Below are positions 6,382 to 9,776 of a stretch of 9,776 bases of DNA, in pieces. The notes beneath the pieces are model-generated. The model had not been told where the DNA came from and ran no database searches. It was given only the letters and a program-made list of their open reading frames with translations. Source of the DNA: Desulfitobacterium sp. Lineage in GTDB: Bacteria; Bacillota; Desulfitobacteriia; Desulfitobacteriales; Desulfitobacteriaceae. A program made the position numbers and the translations under genes. The stretch lies in contig JAAZLD010000266.1 of NCBI GenBank assembly GCA_012799495.1, positions 1 through 9,776 on the forward strand. The letters are read 5' to 3'. How positions within the stretch are numbered: position 1 is the first letter of the stretch; each line of letters opens with the position of its first letter.

Positions 6382-7788
6382 CTACTTCCTCCACGCTCGA
6401 GCCACTCCAGTAACTTCCGCCGTCCAATCATCGAGAGCCACCATGTCATTAGGTCCTAGGTCTTTTACTGACTTTTTCCCCATAGCCCGAACCCCTTCTT
6501 CCATTTCCAGTACAAAAGAGGTTAATACTTTAACTACATTTTGGGAAGCCATGTTGATATCTAAACGGCTCTTATACTTAGAGTTATAGTAGACTAACTG
6601 CGTCAAGGGCTCCCATGGCATAACTTTCCCTAATTGGTTATGGACTAGTGCAAAAAGGGGAACTGTCCCTAGATATATAGCATCAGCGCCTAAGGCCAGA
6701 GCTTTCAAACATTGGCCAGGGGTAGCGTAACCTCCTGCACTTATTAGGCTTACTTCATGTCTTACTCCTTGTTCCTGTAAATATTTCTGAGCACGAACCA
6801 AATTATTGATGCTAGGCATACCAAAGTCATCGCAAATTGTGGGAGAGGAAGAAGCCGTTCCCCCACCAGCCCCGGAAATGCAAATTACATCAAAACCTGC
6901 CTCCAACGCTACTGCTAAGTCCGCCTCCAATCTCCCCCCACCCATAATCTTAATGCCGATAGGTATGTCATCTCTCAGATCTCTTAATTCCTTTACATAA
7001 CGTGGCCAGTCCCTGGGGCTTTTGATTTCTGCAAAAGAAGCACTCCCTACTAATGTAGTTACTGGGGAGATGCCCATAAGCTTTTGAGCCTTTCCTTTAA
7101 TAGCCACAGGATTAATAAGATGTCCTCCCATTCGGGAACCTTGTCCCATCTGCACTTCTAACATATCTGCTGTAGCTATACCCTGAGGATCCCTCCCATA
7201 ATTATACCGACTTATTTGCCAGATATATTTTCCTGCTGCCTTACGTTCCTCCGGTAAAAAAGGCCCTTCTCCTGAACTCATGGCCGTACCCAACTCCTTA
7301 GATGCCTTAGCTAAGGCGATCTTCGCTTCCTCACTCAAGGCAACACCATAACCCATCCCCCCAATCAACAAAGGGATAGGTAAAGTTAAGGGTTTTTGAG
7401 CCTTTGGTCCAAGAGTTACAGAGGTATCTATGGGAACATTAGGCTCCACAGGTATTCTCACCATCTGAGCGGGGATAAACAAAAGATTATCATAATGGTT
7501 GAAGGGTTTGGGACTCCCTAAGGGACGCTTAATAATTTTCCCAGTTTCCGCTCGCAAACTAATTTCCAGGATATTTTGCACTGATGTCCGTTTGACTGCA
7601 CTCCAAAATTCCATTAGGTTTTCCTCAAAGGGATCATTAAGGAGGCGAGTAAACACCAAGTCAAATAACCTTTGCACCACCGTCCGAAAAAAACGCTTAC
7701 CGAAAAAAAAGAAGAGCAAAGCTAAGAACAACCAACCTATAAAACTCACTACTACCCCTAATAAAAGAAAGACAAGGGTGCTTTCCAC
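6382..7788 (-). CDS. Membrane-anchored FMN-binding glutamate-synthase-family protein, stand-alone
   Basis: The 468-aa protein matches the central FMN/TIM-barrel domain of glutamate synthase. It has IGGMGYGVALSEEAKIALAKA and SSGEG, then LEVQMGQGSRMGGHL, then IKIMGGG, CISGAGGGTASSS and ISAGGYATPGQCLKALALGADAIYLGT, in the order seen in GltB-type proteins. It lacks the N-terminal glutamine amidotransferase domain and the C-terminal beta-helix. No Cys-x5-Cys-x4-Cys iron-sulfur motif follows the barrel, where LFALVHNQLGK is found instead. An N-terminal hydrophobic helix (about residues 5-30) followed by KRFF and RTVVQR indicates a cytoplasmic-side membrane anchor. The start is GTG at 7788, with AAGGGA 8 nt upstream; a nearby ATG at 7796 is out of frame. 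Proteins of this stand-alone family are widespread, and their substrate is generally uncertain, so glutamate synthesis should not be assumed. The gene lies 104 bp after the TIGR04086-like gene, with no clear promoter between, so it may be co-transcribed. Confidence 0.88.
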   Translation of the reverse strand: MESTLVFLLLGVVVSFIGWLFLALLFFFFGKRFFRTVVQRLFDLVFTRLLNDPFEENLMEFWSAVKRTSVQNILEISLRAETGKIIKRPLGSPKPFNHYDNLLFIPAQMVRIPVEPNVPIDTSVTLGPKAQKPLTLPIPLLIGGMGYGVALSEEAKIALAKASKELGTAMSSGEGPFLPEERKAAGKYIWQISRYNYGRDPQGIATADMLEVQMGQGSRMGGHLINPVAIKGKAQKLMGISPVTTLVGSASFAEIKSPRDWPRYVKELRDLRDDIPIGIKIMGGGRLEADLAVALEAGFDVICISGAGGGTASSSPTICDDFGMPSINNLVRAQKYLQEQGVRHEVSLISAGGYATPGQCLKALALGADAIYLGTVPLFALVHNQLGKVMPWEPLTQLVYYNSKYKSRLDINMASQNVVKVLTSFVLEMEEGVRAMGKKSVKDLGPNDMVALDDWTAEVTGVARAWRK

Positions 7789-7801
7789 AGAACCATTCCC
7801 T

Positions 7802-7831
7802 TACTACTGCAAATTTTACCACTGTAAATTT
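7802..7831 (-). repeat. Two tandem 15-bp repeats before the glutamate-synthase-like gene
   Basis: On the minus strand AAATTTACAGTGGTA is followed directly by AAATTTGCAGTAGTA, 13 of 15 bases identical. They lie 14 to 43 bp upstream of the GTG start, next to its ribosome binding site. This could be a small operator or a slippage duplication. A 45-codon frame starting at the ATG that overlaps GGAGG runs through it into the gene out of frame; it is not called. Confidence 0.5.
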
Positions 7832-7892
7832 CATCCTCCCTATAGTCTGTGACCCTTGCCAAAATCTATACTTTTCTTTTCTAAAGCATCTT

Positions 7893-8669
7893 CTATAATG
7901 CATCTTCCTCCCACCAGGCTTTACTCTTGGTGGTTCTTTCTTTTTCCTGTTCTTTTTCTAACCAGCTTTCCCAGAATTCATCCTCAAATTCATCCTTGTC
8001 TTTCTTCTTTTCCTCCTTGCCTTTACCCCAGAAACCTAAAGGACCTTTTTTTCTTGTTCTCTCCACCTCTTCTTTTTTCCTATAGTCCTCTTTCTTCCCA
8101 TAGTCCTCATATATCTCCGTAGTATCTGAAGCTAAAAGCTCAGCCCAAGCATCCTCATGGGGATCCCTTTCCCCATTCTCATAAGGATCTCTACCATAAG
8201 GTTCCCTACCATAAGGATCCCTTCCATAAAAATCCCTTCCGTACGATTCTCCACCATAGGGTTCTCCCCATAAAGAAGCAGCAAAAAACTGCCCACTACC
8301 AATCCCTCTACTCCTTTTGTTTCCACTACTACTAGCCCCAAATACCCCTGCTAATCCCCCAATTAGGATCCCTTCAGCTAAAACTTGAACCACTCCCCAC
8401 ATTCTCAACTCCAGAAAGATAGCAATTAATACTAAACAAAGAGAGACATACCCCAAACTAGCTATTCCCCCTAAAATCCAGTTGCCGCTTTCTCTACTAC
8501 TTACAAAACCTGCTGCAAAACAGCTAATTACCAGCCCAATATCCACTATGGTGGAAGTGCTTATCCCATTCCATTCCATAGAGGATACTACTAAACCTGT
8601 AACCATGGTTATAACTGTAACCAATAAAGCTACACTAATCCCTTTGAGAATCGTATCACCCATGCCCAT
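7893..8669 (-). CDS. TIGR04086-like four-helix membrane protein with repetitive charged C-terminal tail
   Basis: Residues 1-115 form four hydrophobic helices (about 10-30, 38-57, 63-88, 90-112) with Gly-rich turns (AAGFVSSRESGNWILGGIASLG, GILIGGLAGVFGA), as in the TIGR04086 (YrzE-like) family of small Firmicute membrane proteins of unknown function. Those are typically 110-130 aa; this one is 258 aa. The extra half has a Tyr/Gly repeat of five residues (YGRDP, YGREP, YGRDP and variants, about 134-163), then a tail very rich in Lys and Glu with many Trp (WESWLEKEQ, KAWWEED). The tail is likely cytoplasmic and disordered. Two starts are possible, the ATG at 8669 and the ATG at 8663. GGGAG lies 7 nt before the second and only 1-2 nt before the first, so the shorter 256-aa form may be the true one. 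It sits between the antiporter and the glutamate-synthase-like gene on the same strand. Function unknown. Confidence 0.85.
   Translation of the reverse strand: MGMGDTILKGISVALLVTVITMVTGLVVSSMEWNGISTSTIVDIGLVISCFAAGFVSSRESGNWILGGIASLGYVSLCLVLIAIFLELRMWGVVQVLAEGILIGGLAGVFGASSSGNKRSRGIGSGQFFAASLWGEPYGGESYGRDFYGRDPYGREPYGRDPYENGERDPHEDAWAELLASDTTEIYEDYGKKEDYRKKEEVERTRKKGPLGFWGKGKEEKKKDKDEFEDEFWESWLEKEQEKERTTKSKAWWEEDAL
8176..8265 (-). repeat. Six degenerate 15-bp tandem repeats coding the Tyr-Gly pentapeptide tract
   Basis: Units of 15 bp are in register at 8191, 8206, 8221, 8236 and 8251, with a partial one at 8176-8190. On the plus strand the best-conserved form is CTACCATAAGGATCC. Because the unit is a multiple of three, copy number can change without breaking the frame. 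Base changes between units mostly keep Tyr and Gly while varying the Asp/Glu and Pro/Ser/Phe positions. Confidence 0.88.
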
Positions 8670-8918
8670 TCTCCCTTCCCAGTCTCAGTTTAACCAACTT
8701 TATTTTATATCTATGTCAGACCTGTCCCCTTCATGCAAAGAGGTGAGGATATACTGGGGAATATTACGGGAAATAGAAGGAGTATTAAAGATTATGGAAA
8801 CCGTAGGGAACGTGATGAACGTAGGGACTAAAAGAACTGGACTATATGGAATAGGGCATAGGATGGAAGCTGGGATGGAAGTGGGGATAAAAGCAAATGA
8901 AAAAAGAGGGTATCCTTC
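8670..8918. other. Intergenic stretch between antiporter and TIGR04086-like gene; no supported gene
   Basis: The plus strand is purine-rich in its right half, with repeated GATGGAAG and GTAGGGA words (for example GGATGGAAGCTGGGATGGAAGTG at 8871-8893 has a 12-bp period). An AT-rich TATAAAATAAA tract lies on the minus strand about 35 bp before the TIGR04086-like start, but no -35 box is correctly spaced from it. The only frames are weak and low-complexity. A short imperfect hairpin before a T6 tract just after the antiporter stop (around 8900-8918) is too weak to call as a terminator. Confidence 0.5.
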
Positions 8919-9776
8919 TTAAAAAAGAAAGGGTAAAGTTAGGATAAAGATTAGATAAAAAGCTCCTACCCCTACAAAGTGAAGGGGAGTAACCAAGCCT
9001 CTTCGGCGTATTGTAGAGAGGATAAAGTACCCTGCGCCTATGGCCAAGATAGCACTCCAAAGAGCTAAAGGCTCTAATTTCCATGGTGTAAGAGCAATAC
9101 CTAGAGCTGGAATAAGGGAACTTTGAAATACCATGGCTCCCGTAATATTGCCAACGGCTAGAGTATCTTTACCCCGTTTAAGCCAGATTACACTATTAAA
9201 CTTTTCAGGAAGCTCAGTGGCAATAGGAGTGATAATCAAAGAAAGGACTAAAGCAGAAATCCCTGTTGCCAAAGCCACAGATTGGATGGTGTCCACAAAA
9301 GCATGAGCACCTAAAATAATTCCCATTAAGGCCAAAATAAGCTGTACTATTATTATCCCTAAGGAAGGATTGGATTTTTTCTGGGCTAGGTATAAAGGAG
9401 GTAAACTCTCCTGTTCCTCTGTCCCTATGCTACTCCTGACGGTTTTAATCACATAGAGAATATAAAGGAGGGGTAATAATCCTACTACTACCAGTTTTAA
9501 AGATGGAGAAGGCAGAAAAGAGGCTAAAATAGCCAAACCGTAAACCAAAATAAAAAAGGAAAGATCTCTTTTAATCACTGCTGCGTTAATAAACAAAGGT
9601 TTATTATTCCTGCGAAAACCTAAGACTGCTATACCAGAAATAAAGAGAGCTAAAGTTGCCAACATAAAGGGAGCACCGAGGATGGCTCCTATTCCCACCT
9701 CAGTAAGTGCATCTCCCTTACCTACCCCTAAAAAGGCAATTATTGGCACCATGGTCTCAGGAAGAGCAGTACCTAC
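8919..9776 (-). CDS. Sodium/calcium exchanger (CaCA) family transporter, N-terminus cut by window edge
   Basis: Integral membrane cation antiporter, probably exchanging Ca2+ for Na+ or H+; the ion is not decided by the sequence. The frame is open to the right edge, so the ATG at 9752 is internal: the eight codons before it encode VGTALPET, the core of the first alpha repeat (family GTSLPE), with its key Glu at visible residue 7. The second alpha repeat reads ITPIATELPEKFNSV, with its Glu at visible residue 191, then GNITGAMVFQSSLIPALG. About eight hydrophobic segments are visible in 285 residues, split by a hydrophilic loop (TVRSSIGTEEQES...QKKSNPS), the usual separation of the two halves of a CaCA protein. 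Only about one or two N-terminal helices should be missing. Three further genes-worth of sequence to the left run on the same strand, the next one 249 bp away. Confidence 0.9.
   Translation of the reverse strand, partial: VGTALPETMVPIIAFLGVGKGDALTEVGIGAILGAPFMLATLALFISGIAVLGFRRNNKPLFINAAVIKRDLSFFILVYGLAILASFLPSPSLKLVVVGLLPLLYILYVIKTVRSSIGTEEQESLPPLYLAQKKSNPSLGIIIVQLILALMGIILGAHAFVDTIQSVALATGISALVLSLIITPIATELPEKFNSVIWLKRGKDTLAVGNITGAMVFQSSLIPALGIALTPWKLEPLALWSAILAIGAGYFILSTIRRRGLVTPLHFVGVGAFYLIFILTLPFLF

Noticed and set aside
6057..6427. Short frames on both strands across the repeat region
   Set aside because: They run through the inverted repeats, have no family resemblance or good ribosome binding site, and the minus-strand one overlaps the end of a real gene in another frame.
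7697..7903. Minus-strand frame overlapping the start of the glutamate-synthase-like gene
   Set aside because: It overlaps the real gene out of frame, and its best internal ATG directly abuts GGAGG with no spacing.
8896..8918. Terminator after the antiporter gene
   Set aside because: The stem is about 6 bp with a mismatch and a 3-nt loop before T6, which is too weak to call.
8794..8922. Possible 42-codon plus-strand gene starting at an ATG with AAGGAG 11 nt upstream
   Set aside because: The peptide is low-complexity Gly/Met/Val-rich, the frame reflects short DNA repeats, and it ends against the antiporter stop. No homology is recognised.
9750..9752. ATG at 9752 as the antiporter start
   Set aside because: The frame stays open to the edge and the preceding codons encode GTALPE, the essential alpha-1 motif, so this ATG is internal.

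Overview
The window looks like a chromosomal segment of a low-to-moderate GC Gram-positive bacterium, most likely a member of the Clostridia. The evidence is a T-box (tRNA-sensing) leader in front of valS, the valS-folC gene order typical of Firmicutes, strong AGGAGG-type ribosome binding sites, consensus sigma-A promoters, intrinsic terminators with T-tracts, and a TIGR04086-type membrane protein. No genus can be named from the sequence alone.

Region 1 (1-3981, minus strand) is a translation/folate operon. A near-perfect promoter (3953-3981) drives a roughly 360-nt T-box leader with a Val (GUA) specifier. Next come valS (complete, 881 aa) and, 167 bp downstream, folC, whose C-terminal part runs off the left edge. 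Uncharged tRNA-Val should open the leader terminator and allow transcription of valS and probably folC.

Region 2 (about 4195-5674, plus strand) is a single divergently transcribed gene for a small methyl-accepting chemotaxis transducer. It has two membrane helices, a HAMP domain and a signalling domain but no extracellular sensor domain. It has its own likely promoter and a clear terminator.

Region 3 (5675-6381) is about 700 bp without a credible gene, lying between two convergent genes and packed with symmetrical DNA. It holds three tandem ~145-bp repeats, each with a 17-bp hairpin stem. It also holds a 39-bp mini-palindrome between 9-bp direct repeats, and a 182-bp element closed by perfect 17-bp inverted repeats that ends 3 bp from the neighbouring stop codon. 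This is the least explained part of the window and the best candidate for an undescribed repeat or structured-RNA family.

Region 4 (6382-9776, minus strand) carries three genes read right to left. First is a sodium/calcium-exchanger-family transporter, cut at its N-terminus by the right edge. Second is a TIGR04086-like four-helix membrane protein with an unusual repetitive, charged C-terminal tail. Third is a membrane-anchored, stand-alone FMN-binding glutamate-synthase-like protein. All three are membrane-associated, but I see no direct functional link among them. No tRNA, rRNA, CRISPR array, transposase, phage gene or recognisable defence system is present.
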